From Clostridium sp. (GTDB lineage Bacteria > Bacillota > Clostridia > Lachnospirales > Lachnospiraceae), in the NCBI GenBank assembly GCA_023664385.1, contig JAMPFU010000011.1:20853-84852 (forward strand): a DNA stretch of 64,000 nt. Reading direction: 5' to 3'. A model generated the notes under the pieces. The model worked only from the letters and a program-made list of their open reading frames with translations, had not been told where the DNA came from and did no database searches. The first letter of the stretch is position 1, and each line of letters begins with the position of its first letter. Made by a program: the position numbers and the translations under genes. Of the stretch, positions 27,360 to 37,298 are shown piece after piece.

Positions 27360-28094
27360 ATGAGAATAAGTAAAGATATATTAAATATTGATTATTGTGA
27401 TACACAAAATTTTTTTCAAAACAGGACTGAAAAATATAATGCAGATAATCCATATACAGTTACTATGTATCAGGATAATAATCCACAACTTGCAGAAAAA
27501 CGTAATTTAGCGGAGGTAAACAAATTGATACCTAAGCTTAATTTAAATAACAATTCAAAGGTTTTGGACTTGGCTTGTGGCGTTGGAAGATGGGCAGATG
27601 CAATCAATGTTGACGTAGCAGAATATTGTGGTATTGATTTTATTGAAGATTTTATAAATATTGCCAAATCAAGAAATAAAAAAGAAAATTTTTCTTTTTA
27701 TTGTGGTTCTGTTGGCAACGTTAGAAAAATATTAAATGATTTAGGAAAAGGAATGTATAATACAATATTGATGATGGGAATATTTGTGTACCTTAATGAT
27801 GATGAGCTTACCTCAACATTATCACAAACTAAGGAAATATGTGATAAGCATACCATAATATGTATAAGGGGGCCTGTTGCAATAAACGACAGACTGACAT
27901 TAAAAAATGATTATTCTGTTGAATTGGGTGTTAATTACAACGCCATTTATAGAAATCGTGAAGAAATGCTATCGTTTCTTCAAATATTTACAGATGCCGG
28001 TTTTGAAATTGTGGAAGAAAATTTTTTATTTGATGAAAAATCATTGAACAATAGAAAAGAAACGTCACAATATTACTATATTCTGAAACGTTAA
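27360..28094 (+). CDS. Class I SAM-dependent methyltransferase
   Basis: A 244-residue enzyme with motif I VLDLACGVGRWADAI (about 66-80), acidic motif II (YCGIDFIEDFI), and a motif IV-like MYNTILMMGIFVYLND. Its size suits a small-molecule or sugar methyltransferase. GGGAG precedes the ATG. It ends the run started by the GT2 gene and converges on legG (66 bases apart). A role in methylating the CDP-linked alcohol or the glycan is only inferred from context. Confidence 0.78.
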   Translation: MRISKDILNIDYCDTQNFFQNRTEKYNADNPYTVTMYQDNNPQLAEKRNLAEVNKLIPKLNLNNNSKVLDLACGVGRWADAINVDVAEYCGIDFIEDFINIAKSRNKKENFSFYCGSVGNVRKILNDLGKGMYNTILMMGIFVYLNDDELTSTLSQTKEICDKHTIICIRGPVAINDRLTLKNDYSVELGVNYNAIYRNREEMLSFLQIFTDAGFEIVEENFLFDEKSLNNRKETSQYYYILKR

Positions 28095-28160
28095 ATTGTT
28101 TGGTATAAAAAAACTGTTCTTAAAGCAGATGATAGGAATACATAGCATCAAGAATAATTT

Positions 28161-29336
28161 TTATGACGACACCTCTACATCATAAAATGCCTTTCTTATA
28201 TCAAGTAAATCATTTGACTGCATATAGTCCTTTAATATTTTCACTATCATCTCAGATGTATGCCCATTTCCAAACGGATTGTCAAAGCTGTCTATTTTCT
28301 CTTTAAAACTCTCTGAAATAGCCAGCTTAATTTTTTCTATAATATCCGATTTGGTTGGTAATGAATTGACGATGCTTTCAGGAATTATTCTTCCTTTTTG
28401 GCGGTTTCCGATGTTTACCGTAGGCACATGCAAACACGGAACCTCAATAATTCCGCTGGATGAATTTCCAATCACAACAGCACTTTCCTTGACGGCACTA
28501 AGGTATTTTCTTACGCCAAGTGAAGCCACGGCAACAATATTTGTATGCGAAGCTGCATATTCATCAATCATTTTATTTATGGTACGTCCGCCAGCATCGG
28601 CATTGGCTTTTGTAAAAATAAAGGACATATCCGAGAAATCCTCCAATGCATATAGCAGCTCGTTAAATTGTTCAATACCGCTGTTTTTTTCCAATGTGAC
28701 AGGATGAAATGTAACAATGCCATATTTGTTAGTAAGTGTAAAATTCAGTTCCTTTTCCAATTCTGCTTTTGTCAAAAAATTTGTATTTATAACATTTTCA
28801 ACACAAAGAGAGCCCACATTGAAAACTCTGTCCGGCTGTTCTCCGAGCTGAATTACTCTTTTTCTGTATAACTCTGTACTGACAAAATGAATATTGCTCA
28901 TTTTGGTAATAGAGTGACGGATTGCTTCGTCTATTGCACCTTCCGTAGACTCCCCGCCACAAAGATGCGCAATTGGTATTTCAGCATTCATTGCTGCAAT
29001 ACATACGGCAAGCGTCTCATAACGATCGCCTAAAACGATTAGTAAGTCAGGCTTGTTATCGGCAAAATAATCCCCAAATCCAATAAGCGCACGAGCCATT
29101 GTTTGGGATATGTCAGCCGGAGTATCCCCTTTTGTCAAACACTCTATTTTCTTTTTTATTGGAATGCCTGCTTCCTCTATTTCTCTATATGTATTTCCAA
29201 AGTCTGCTGACAGATGCATTCCCGTTACTAAAACCTCCGTGTCAAATGCAGCTTCCTTCATCAAATTTAATATCAATGGTTTAAGCAATCCAAATTCGGA
29301 ACGTGTGGCGGTTAATACGGCGATTTTTTTCTTCAT
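28161..29336 (-). CDS. legG: Hydrolysing UDP/GDP-sugar 2-epimerase (LegG/NeuC family)
   Basis: Removes the nucleotide from, and inverts C2 of, the activated diacetamido sugar, giving the free substrate of LegI. The 391-residue protein carries family blocks: AVLTATRSEFGLLKPL at the N-terminus, VLGDRYETLAVCIAA, HLCGGESTEGAIDEAIRHS, TFHPVT, and VVIGNSSSGIIEVP. It is on the opposite strand and 17 kb from the other Leg genes before it, but no other epimerase of this family is visible, so it fills the missing step. GAGGT precedes the ATG by about nine bases. NeuC is the alternative assignment. Confidence 0.87.
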   Translation of the reverse strand: MKKKIAVLTATRSEFGLLKPLILNLMKEAAFDTEVLVTGMHLSADFGNTYREIEEAGIPIKKKIECLTKGDTPADISQTMARALIGFGDYFADNKPDLLIVLGDRYETLAVCIAAMNAEIPIAHLCGGESTEGAIDEAIRHSITKMSNIHFVSTELYRKRVIQLGEQPDRVFNVGSLCVENVINTNFLTKAELEKELNFTLTNKYGIVTFHPVTLEKNSGIEQFNELLYALEDFSDMSFIFTKANADAGGRTINKMIDEYAASHTNIVAVASLGVRKYLSAVKESAVVIGNSSSGIIEVPCLHVPTVNIGNRQKGRIIPESIVNSLPTKSDIIEKIKLAISESFKEKIDSFDNPFGNGHTSEMIVKILKDYMQSNDLLDIRKAFYDVEVSS

Positions 29337-30024
29337 AATAAAATTACCTCAATGTTATTATTTATTTTAAAAAAATTAGTTTCCTAAAAATATCCTTATA
29401 AATTATCAGATATTATAAGCTAATAATATTGGGAAATCAATGATATTTATAAAAGTGTGTTGCTAAAAGTGTGTTGAATGATATATAATAAAAATAGTGT
29501 AAAATATATGTCTGTTCAAATGATTCTTTATCTAATGGAAACATCTATTTTAGATAGGTATCTTGTTACAATTGAATTATCAGAGATATTATGGTTAAAT
29601 ATGAGTTGTATGTCTTGCTTGCGGCATATGAGTATGGTGAAACAATATTGCGTAGATTGGCAGAAATATATATACAGGCGGGGAGAGAAGATTTTGCAAA
29701 AAATTGTTTGCAGAAACTCGAAATGTAGGAAGTGTGGTGTACAACAAGGTTGAGCAGTGTTATTCAATGCCTGTGGCACAAGGAGGAATTATAAACGTGA
29801 AAGAGGAAATAAATCGGGTGTTAAAAGAGGTACATGAATATGTACGGTTATTAAGATGTGCTTTCTATATCTCTGGGAAAAGAGGAAAGGTTAATCATTG
29901 AAAACGGTAATGTGAGAATTAAAGGGGTAATTTATACAGAATCGGTCTGTTTCCCTAGAATATCAGATTTTGATGATTTTTTGTAAAGAGGAGTTTGAGA
30001 GATTAATATAAATGGAGGAATGAC
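29337..30024. other. 688-base stretch with gene remnants only
   Basis: No convincing intact gene. A 45-codon plus-strand frame (29591-29728) reads LAEIYIQAGREDFAKNCLQK near its end, TPR-like. Further on, VKEEINRVLKEVHEYVRLLR (from 29797) continues, after a frame change near 29855, as ERLIIENGNVRIKGVIYTES until a TAA at about 29986. Both look like pieces of lost genes. Confidence 0.4.
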
Positions 30025-31218
30025 ATGGAATATACAAAATCCGTACAGATTATTATTGATAAGCTTTTGGTGATTCTTAATGATATTGAAAACAAATCCA
30101 TAGATAAAGTGGATATTTCCGGAATTCAAGATGCAGTTGCTGATGTTAATGGTGCGTTATATTATTCACAAACATTAAAGATTCAAAAGGAACACAATTT
30201 GGCAAATCAAGAGGAATATCAAAATTATATTAATGAAGTGAGACAGATAATTGAAATGTGGCAGTTATCCTTGTCAAGACGTAATGGAAACTTAGTTGAT
30301 TGTGTTTCTTGGGAAATTTACGAATATTTTAAGTATGTACCTGAAGATATTATTTTTGAGACTGTAAAAAATCATTTTGATACCCTGCCTAAAACGCAAA
30401 AAGAAGAATATTTGACTTTGCAAAAAAGATATACTTTTTTATCAGGGAAAATAGATTTTGTAGAAGAGGATTATTCATTGATTACTCAATGTATTAGTGT
30501 TATGTCTGAAAAAATTGAGGCATACCGTTGGCTTTATGACAGGTTATCAGATTATCGTTCCAAATGTACTTTAAATGGGATTATTAGATATTGGTTTGAT
30601 TTTGATTTGGGCAGATTACATTCTTTTGCAGAACGCATTTTTCCGAGTTACTATGATTTAGATATTATTACATGCGATGAAAATGAGGTTATGGTTGATT
30701 TAGGAGCATATATAGGTGATTCCGTTCTTGGTTTTATTGACATGTATAACGATTACAAAAAAATATATGCTTATGAAATCACGCCTGATACGTTTGAAGT
30801 GCTCTGTCGCAATATTGTGGATAAGAAAAATGTTATTTTACGACAAAAAGGTGTTTCTTCTGAGTGTGGGACAATGTATTTGAGTAATGACAATTACAAT
30901 CTTGATGCCAGTGCTGGAAATAAATTGGTATGTGATGGGAATATTTCCGTTGAAGTTACTACGCTTGATGAGGATATACATGAACCTATTACGCTTATTA
31001 AGATGGATATTGAAGGCGCTGAAAAAGATGCTTTGTTGGGTAGCAGACGCCATATTATGGAGGAGAAACCTAAACTGATGATATCTGCATATCATCTTAT
31101 AGCGGATATGTTTGATATACCAGATTTAATATATAAAATGAGAGACGATTATAATTTTTACATGAGATTGAATGGATGTGGTATATGGCCGTGCGATTAT
31201 GTGTTGTATGCCGTATAA
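30025..31218 (+). CDS. FkbM-family methyltransferase with long helical N-terminal domain, copy C
   Basis: A 397-residue, full-length relative of copies A and B but more diverged. The N-terminal 205 residues share the helical domain (IISYWF-like IIRYWFDFDLGRLHS marks its end). The methyltransferase half has VMVDLGAYIGDSVLGF (motif I), KIYAYEITPDTFEVL, and LIKMDIEGAEKDALLGS, ending in PCDYVLYAV as the others do. GGAGG lies seven bases before the ATG. It precedes the large GT4-pyruvyltransferase fusion and is likely co-transcribed. Predicted to O-methylate a sugar hydroxyl. Confidence 0.82.
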   Translation: MEYTKSVQIIIDKLLVILNDIENKSIDKVDISGIQDAVADVNGALYYSQTLKIQKEHNLANQEEYQNYINEVRQIIEMWQLSLSRRNGNLVDCVSWEIYEYFKYVPEDIIFETVKNHFDTLPKTQKEEYLTLQKRYTFLSGKIDFVEEDYSLITQCISVMSEKIEAYRWLYDRLSDYRSKCTLNGIIRYWFDFDLGRLHSFAERIFPSYYDLDIITCDENEVMVDLGAYIGDSVLGFIDMYNDYKKIYAYEITPDTFEVLCRNIVDKKNVILRQKGVSSECGTMYLSNDNYNLDASAGNKLVCDGNISVEVTTLDEDIHEPITLIKMDIEGAEKDALLGSRRHIMEEKPKLMISAYHLIADMFDIPDLIYKMRDDYNFYMRLNGCGIWPCDYVLYAV

Positions 31219-31314
31219 AAATATAATACATAAATTATAAGTGGGAATGATATTGTGTTCAATATGGAATTATCTGATAAAATCGATGTGATTAAATAAT
31301 CTGTGGGAGAAAAT

Positions 31315-34300
31315 ATGTTGAGTAAAGAAAAAAGTGTTGTTTTACATTCTATTGATTTGTCGTTGACGGGAGCACCCTTATGTCTTATGGACATGGCTGT
31401 TTTTTTGGCGGATATGGGATATTCGATTACTTTTTTATCGCCTTTTGACGGACCTCTCAAATATCAGTTGGAAGAAAAAGGCTTTGTTCTTATTGTGTAT
31501 GATGGATACATAGATAATAGTATGCGAACTGTTATAAGCAGAGCTGATTTTGTCGTTGCCAACACTTTATATTCAAAAGAGTTTGTTAAAGAAATACAAA
31601 AGCTTGATGTGCCAATTTTTTGGTGGATTCATGAAATAGAAATTCATTATAATTTCGTTGATATGTCAGGAATAGATGCTGATATACGGCTTTTGGCTGC
31701 GGGTCCGCTTGTTGCTTCCTACATTAGAAAATATTATGACATGGATAGTTATATTCTTCCGATTTATGTTAATTGTGATTATGATATTGACGATTCCAGA
31801 ATAAGAAACGACAGAATACGTTTTGTAAATATTGGTTCTATTCATGTTATAAAAGGACAGAATATATTGATAGAAGCTATTTCGAAGTTGCCGTTTGAAT
31901 ACAGAAACAGAGCTGAATTTATATTTGTTGGAAAGAGCAGTGGTAGTGATGCGAGTGATGCTATTGAGGAAAATATCAGGCTATGTGCGGACGAATTAGA
32001 TGAAGTTGCATGGTATAGTGAACTTAGTAAAGATAAAATGTTTAAGTTGTACGGCAGTGTGGATGCTGTTATTGTGTGTTCTATAGCGGAAACAACATCG
32101 GCAGTGGCGGTTGAGGGTTTCGCATGTGAAAAACCAGTAATAGTATCTGATGTGGCAGGCGTTGTGGAATATATGACAGACGGTTATGACGGATATATGT
32201 GCCCAGTATATGATTCTGATGCATTGGCAAAAAAGATAATGTATGTTATGGATAACTATGAGGAAGCGCGGGAGGTTGGTAAAAGGGGAAGAACTATATA
32301 TGACAACGTTTTTTCAAAAGATGCATTTAAGAAAAATCTGACGAAAATTCTTGATAGTTTACATGATAAACATAAATTAGAAAGTAAAGAAAAAAATAAT
32401 ATAAATACATGGATGAACCGTTCGGGTAAGCAAAATAGAAATTGTGTCGGATGCTCAAGCTGTGTTTATTCATGTTCTGAAAATGTAATAGGTATGACCT
32501 ATAATGAAACAGGACATTATGTTGCAACTGTAGATGAAAGCATGTGTATCGAATGTGGTGTGTGTTTGGAAAAATGTCCTGTCAGAAATACACCGAAAGG
32601 TGTTAAGTTGCCAGAGGAATGTTTTGCATTACAAAGTGAAACGGATTTCCGTATGCAGGCGTCGTCTGGCGGGATTTTTCCGTTGCTCAGTGAAACCTTT
32701 GTAAAGTGTGGAGGTTACGTTGCAGGAGCATATTTTGATGAAAATATGAAAGTTTGTCATGGAGTAACCAATGACGTAAGTGAAGTGAAATTATTTTGGG
32801 AATCCAAATACGCACAGAGTGACATGGGAAATACATTTCCAATTATAGAGCAGCTTCTTGATGAAGGTAATGATGTGCTTTTTTCAGGCTGTCCATGTCA
32901 GGTAGCAGGCTTGAAAGCTTATTTGGGAGCAGATTATGATAATTTATACACAATAGATGTTGTATGTCATGGTGTGCCGTCTCCTATGGTGTTTGAAAAG
33001 TATTTAAAAGAGATTACACCTTTTGGAAAAACCATAAAAAGAGTAAGCTTTAGGGATAAAGATGTATTTGGGTGGGCAAGTGGCTTGTTTGTCGAGTTTG
33101 ACGATGGAAGTACAATAACACATGATAATAATGATGTATATTTAAGTACATTTCTAAAAGATTATATATTGAATGATGCGTGTTATAACTGCGTGTTTAA
33201 GGGAAAACAATATAGTGATATTACACTTGGTGATTTTTGGGGAATTGATAATATACAGGAATTTGATGACGGATATGGCACGTCGTTTGTTACATGTAAC
33301 ACAAATAAGGGTGCTGCTCTTATATCTGGTATATTACCTATATTAAAAAGAAAAGGGAAATTAAATACAGAAATGGCTGTTACATACAATAAAGCAATTG
33401 CCAATTCCTTTGTAAAACCAGCATACAGACGCTTTTTGTTTGAAAATATAAACAATACGGGCCTTGAAACCGCTGTGAATAAAGCGGAAACGGAATATCA
33501 CTTTGATATTGGGGTTGTTGCATATTGGTCGGAAAATTACGGTAACGCCCTTACCAATTATGGATTGTACAGTGCCCTTAAAAAAATGGGCTATAGTGTT
33601 TTGATGATTGATAACAATTTTCATCCACCTGTGAAAAAATTTTATAATTTTGCAAAAAAGTATTATAATTTGTCAGGAATTATTATGGGCGAAATAAATT
33701 ACAAAACACTTAATATGTTGTGTGATGCATTTGTGGTTGGTTCAGATCAAGGATGGGTCATGTTTTCTGAAGGTAGCTATGGCGGTACATATTTTCAGCT
33801 TGATTGGGTAGATAATGATAAATTGAAGCTATCTTATGCCCCGTCGTTTGGTGGGTATGTACCGAACTCGGAAAACGAAATAGGAATGCTTAAAGCTGAT
33901 TTGATTCCTATATATAAGAAATTATATCAAAGGTTTGACGCTACATCTGTAAGAGAAGCCTTGGGTGTAGATATTATGAAAAATGTGTTTGACTTGGAAA
34001 CAAAATGTGTGATTGATCCTGTTTTTTTGGTTGATAAATCGGAGTGGCTTGATATTGCAGGTGCGGCTGATGTAAAGGTGGATGGTCCATTTATATGTGC
34101 GTATTTACTTGATCCTACATTAGAAGAGAGAAATTTTGAAAAGGAAATCAGTCAAAAACTAGGGGGAGTGCCAATTTATAATATTGTGGATGGAGAAAAA
34201 AGTGATTATGGTGCTTTGATAATATTGCAGGGAGAAAATGTTTTGTATAATATTTCTGTTGAGGAATGGCTTTATTATATGAGTAATGCAGAATTTATTA

Positions 34301-34566
34301 TTACTGATTCATTTCATGGGACCTGTTTTGCCACTATATTTGAAAAGAGGTTTGTTTCTATAAAAAATCGTGGAAAAGAAAGATTTGATATTTTTGCTGG
34401 TATTTTTGGACTTGAAGGGCGTATATTGGATGATATCGGTAATGTGGGTTATGATGACATTTTAAAAGAATACTCATGTGATGAAGTAAAAAAGTTTATC
34501 AATCCATATAAAGATGAATCTAAGGCGTGGCTTGAGGCAGCACTAAAGGGTTGTAAAACAATTTAA
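31315..34566 (+). CDS. Trifunctional fusion: GT4 glycosyltransferase, 2[4Fe-4S]/FrhB-like domain, polysaccharide pyruvyltransferase
   Basis: A 1083-residue soluble protein. Residues 1-365 are a GT4 glycosyltransferase (SLTGAPLCLMDMAVFLADMG; late block AVAVEGFACEKPVIVSDVAG). Residues 377-387 and 411-421 hold two ferredoxin-type cysteine sets (CxxCxxCxxxC each), followed to about 690 by an FrhB-like flavin domain (SSGGIFPLL, FSGCPCQVAGL, VVCHGVPSP). Residues about 730-1040 are a pyruvyltransferase (AYWSENYGNALTNYG, VVGSDQGW, ITDSFHGTCFA). FrhB and pyruvyltransferase genes often adjoin in surface-glycan loci; joining them to a GT4 enzyme is less usual. The ATG at 31315 has GGGAG five bases upstream; a GTG at 31303 is the alternative. 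Confidence 0.83.
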   Translation: MLSKEKSVVLHSIDLSLTGAPLCLMDMAVFLADMGYSITFLSPFDGPLKYQLEEKGFVLIVYDGYIDNSMRTVISRADFVVANTLYSKEFVKEIQKLDVPIFWWIHEIEIHYNFVDMSGIDADIRLLAAGPLVASYIRKYYDMDSYILPIYVNCDYDIDDSRIRNDRIRFVNIGSIHVIKGQNILIEAISKLPFEYRNRAEFIFVGKSSGSDASDAIEENIRLCADELDEVAWYSELSKDKMFKLYGSVDAVIVCSIAETTSAVAVEGFACEKPVIVSDVAGVVEYMTDGYDGYMCPVYDSDALAKKIMYVMDNYEEAREVGKRGRTIYDNVFSKDAFKKNLTKILDSLHDKHKLESKEKNNINTWMNRSGKQNRNCVGCSSCVYSCSENVIGMTYNETGHYVATVDESMCIECGVCLEKCPVRNTPKGVKLPEECFALQSETDFRMQASSGGIFPLLSETFVKCGGYVAGAYFDENMKVCHGVTNDVSEVKLFWESKYAQSDMGNTFPIIEQLLDEGNDVLFSGCPCQVAGLKAYLGADYDNLYTIDVVCHGVPSPMVFEKYLKEITPFGKTIKRVSFRDKDVFGWASGLFVEFDDGSTITHDNNDVYLSTFLKDYILNDACYNCVFKGKQYSDITLGDFWGIDNIQEFDDGYGTSFVTCNTNKGAALISGILPILKRKGKLNTEMAVTYNKAIANSFVKPAYRRFLFENINNTGLETAVNKAETEYHFDIGVVAYWSENYGNALTNYGLYSALKKMGYSVLMIDNNFHPPVKKFYNFAKKYYNLSGIIMGEINYKTLNMLCDAFVVGSDQGWVMFSEGSYGGTYFQLDWVDNDKLKLSYAPSFGGYVPNSENEIGMLKADLIPIYKKLYQRFDATSVREALGVDIMKNVFDLETKCVIDPVFLVDKSEWLDIAGAADVKVDGPFICAYLLDPTLEERNFEKEISQKLGGVPIYNIVDGEKSDYGALIILQGENVLYNISVEEWLYYMSNAEFIITDSFHGTCFATIFEKRFVSIKNRGKERFDIFAGIFGLEGRILDDIGNVGYDDILKEYSCDEVKKFINPYKDESKAWLEAALKGCKTI

Positions 34567-34636
34567 TCGTGAGGGGTACTAGTATTATCAAAAGAATGGT
34601 TGTGCCGGTGTATGCTGTCCCGAATGCAGAAACGTT

Positions 34637-36004
34637 TTATGAAAGGGAATGAGTATCCTCTTTGTGTTTTTTAGCGATATCCTTATACAACGCAATATAC
34701 TCTTTTTTAATGTCGTAACTACTCTGGCGTAATAGGAGACAAAAATAATCAAAGCCTACATAATAAGGGTTTTCCTTACACACAAGCCACGATACCATTT
34801 CATTCAGTTGTTGTTTCAGGTCATAATGATTTTCATATATTGCAAGTCGCAGTAATGGGGCAATGGGGCTCTTTTCTATTTCAAATGAATATTCTGAATT
34901 TGAAATAGATGCCATTGCTTTAAGTAAATAAGGAAAAAGCTCATATGATAAAGATAACATTTCGGCAATTTCATCACAAAATAGAAGCGTCTCCAATTGG
35001 TTAATAATGTCTGCTCCTGTTACTTGAACAGGATTCATGTATTTATCACGGCAACGACCCGCACAAAGTGCAGGAATTTCAGCTATAACATTTTTCATAA
35101 GTCGGCGTGAAATATAATGCAGGTCATCTTGCAAATTTGAATCATTTTGTGAAGAAATACTCTTTATGCCCTTCCATTGAATTGCAGTACGACTTTGGAC
35201 TATATCATTCAGCCACCAGCCGATTGTTTGTGATGTGTTTTGTGTGAGGAAATAAATGATGTTATCTATGGCAATCATTTTTTCCGCATGAATCATAGCT
35301 TCGGTCATTCCACCACAATCACCATAATATGGCTCAAAGAAGTCAATATTATGCCTTTTTAAAAATGATATATTCATGTAATGAAAAAAAGAATTATAGT
35401 AAATATCTTTCATAATTTCTGCTATTGTATGTATACGGCTTTTTTCGGAGTCACAACACCAAATCTTTTTATTTGGAATGCGGCAGCCTACTTCGGCAAA
35501 ATTACCTTTTTCATTTTGTTCTGTAGCACAGACGCCCACCCATAATATATCGGGCATTTCTGGTTCAAGAATTTTAAATACGTGGATTAATGCGTGTTCA
35601 TCAATGCAGTCATCAGCGGCAAGAAAAGTGGTATAAATACCATGTGCGTGCTTCAGACAAATGGAAGCGCCTTTCGCCCATCCAACACTTTGAGTACTTT
35701 TTATGGCATGTATTCTTTTATCTGCGTACATGGCATTTTCCAACATTTTCCAAACATTGTCATTTTTATCACTGTTATCTAAGACAATCAATTCCCAGTT
35801 AGTATAGGATTGTTTAAGCAGAGAATTAATGGAAGAATTAATAAGCTTATCGTCATTGTATATTGTCATCATAAATGAGAAGAAGGGAGTATCGGGATAA
35901 GCTATATTATCATGAGCTTGCCTCCATGCATTACATGAGCTTGCATCTGTAAAATCACATAATATATTGTTGTATGTATAATCAATATATTCATTAACAT
36001 TCAT
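34637..36004 (-). CDS. GT2-family glycosyltransferase with long C-terminal extension
   Basis: A 455-residue protein. Residues about 40-250 form a GT-A domain: PFFSFMMTIYNDDKLINSSI, SYTNWELIVLDNSD, GWAKGASICLKHAHGIYTTF and the metal site AADDC. The last 190 residues are helical and unrecognised. AGAGG precedes the ATG; its leader is the sequence also copied at 23.6 kb. It lies back to back with the decayed CgeB gene, so promoter sequences here are shared with a gene remnant. Substrate unknown. Confidence 0.82.
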   Translation of the reverse strand: MNVNEYIDYTYNNILCDFTDASSCNAWRQAHDNIAYPDTPFFSFMMTIYNDDKLINSSINSLLKQSYTNWELIVLDNSDKNDNVWKMLENAMYADKRIHAIKSTQSVGWAKGASICLKHAHGIYTTFLAADDCIDEHALIHVFKILEPEMPDILWVGVCATEQNEKGNFAEVGCRIPNKKIWCCDSEKSRIHTIAEIMKDIYYNSFFHYMNISFLKRHNIDFFEPYYGDCGGMTEAMIHAEKMIAIDNIIYFLTQNTSQTIGWWLNDIVQSRTAIQWKGIKSISSQNDSNLQDDLHYISRRLMKNVIAEIPALCAGRCRDKYMNPVQVTGADIINQLETLLFCDEIAEMLSLSYELFPYLLKAMASISNSEYSFEIEKSPIAPLLRLAIYENHYDLKQQLNEMVSWLVCKENPYYVGFDYFCLLLRQSSYDIKKEYIALYKDIAKKHKEDTHSLS

Positions 36005-36088
36005 TGCTATATACCTCTGTTTGGAGTTTTTTGAGTGTTTTTACATGATTAAGTATAACAAATTAGTATATGAAATTAAAAGAGATTT
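36004..36088. repeat. Leader segment shared with 23.6 kb
   Basis: The source-like copy of the repeat at 23628-23730. It contains the ribosome site of the minus-strand GT2 gene and TATACTT-type sequences that may be its -10. This copy lacks the extra ATTAG units. The outer end of both copies continues TATATGAAAT(T)AAAAGA, which here runs into CgeB-like coding remnants. Confidence 0.55.
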
Positions 36089-37131
36089 GGTAAATTTTTT
36101 CTATACAAATGTGTGGATTTTGTTCTGTCCATCAACTTTATTCCCATCATTTCAAGGGCATGTAAATTGCTTGATATTCCATATTTGTCATGGCTTTGCG
36201 ACTGCCCATGCTATTCCTTATATTCTAATACATTTGGAGATTCGAATAATCATACATTTTTCTTTGACAAAATGCATGCGGAAAGATTTAAAATAATATA
36301 TCCGCAAACGAATATATATTATCTTCCGGGGGCATGCGACCCTGTACGTTTCGCAAACAATGTCGTATCTGCTGAGGATTATGAAACATATGGCTGTGAC
36401 GTTTCATTTGTGGGTTCGCTTTATTCTGAAAAAGGCACACATCAGAGAAACAGTGAGACTTTGCCGCCGTACCTCATGGGGTATGTTGACGGAATCATTC
36501 ATGCCCAGTTAAACGTATATGGCTACAACTTTATGGAGGAGTCGCTGGATGAGCAATTCATAGAGGAATTTAAAAAGCACATGGAGTGGCAGGTGCCGCC
36601 TGATTATTTGGATGATGCACGAAGTGTAATCGCAGACTATTATTTTGGGTACAGGAGTACAATGCTTGACCGTATTGCAACATTGGATGCGGTAAGCAGA
36701 CAGTTTAACATGGATTTGTATACCACAAGTGACACGTCAATGCTGCCGCATATTAACAATCGTGGCATTGCAGACTCAAACACGATGCTTCCGAAAATAT
36801 ATAGGTGCAGTAAGGTGAATTTGGAGATTGCAAGCAAAACCTTCAAATCAGGCATGACCTTACGGTTCTTTGAAATTATGTGTGCAGGGGGTTTTTGATA
36901 GCAAATTATCAGACGGAGATACCGGATTATTTTACGATTGACAAGGATATTGTTGTGTACGAAAGTATCCCTGACCTGAAAAGTAAGATAGATTATTACC
37001 TGACGTACGACGATGAACGGATGGAGATTGCAGCAAATGGACAAAAAAAGGTGCTTGAGCAGCATACATATGATGTCCGTGTCAGGCAGATGCTTGATAT
37101 GGTTTTCAATGATTTTTACACAAAAGAGTGA
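36069..37131 (+). pseudogene. CgeB-family glycosyltransferase, 5'-truncated and frameshifted
   Basis: About 340 codons of a gene close to the one at 15473-16654. The first 50 or so residues are missing; VYEIKRDLVNFF (36066-36101) may be the last recognisable part before a frame change near 36108. From 36113 the frame is good (VDFVLSINFIPII, CDVSFVGSLYSEKG, YLMGYVDGIIHAQ) until it breaks at GGGGGTTTTT (36887-36896), where one more T would give GGFLIANYQTEIPDYF and continue to the stop at 37131. It has no proper start, so a slippage switch alone could not rescue it. Confidence 0.82.
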
Positions 37132-37298
37132 AAACTATATTAGAGAGGATATGGCGTAAGTTGTCATTGGAAGTTGGAAACAGTCAAAAGACCTGTTTAT
37201 TAGTTTCTCGTTTTGATTTGTACCTTGAGAACTTAACATGAATTGGTTTTGATGTAGAAATAAGTGATACCGAACAGGTTTTGTTTTAAAAAATGTAC

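Noticed and set aside
35590..35802. Plus-strand frames inside the minus-strand GT2 gene
   Set aside because: Shadows of the coding strand with no ribosome site and low-complexity His/Trp-rich product.
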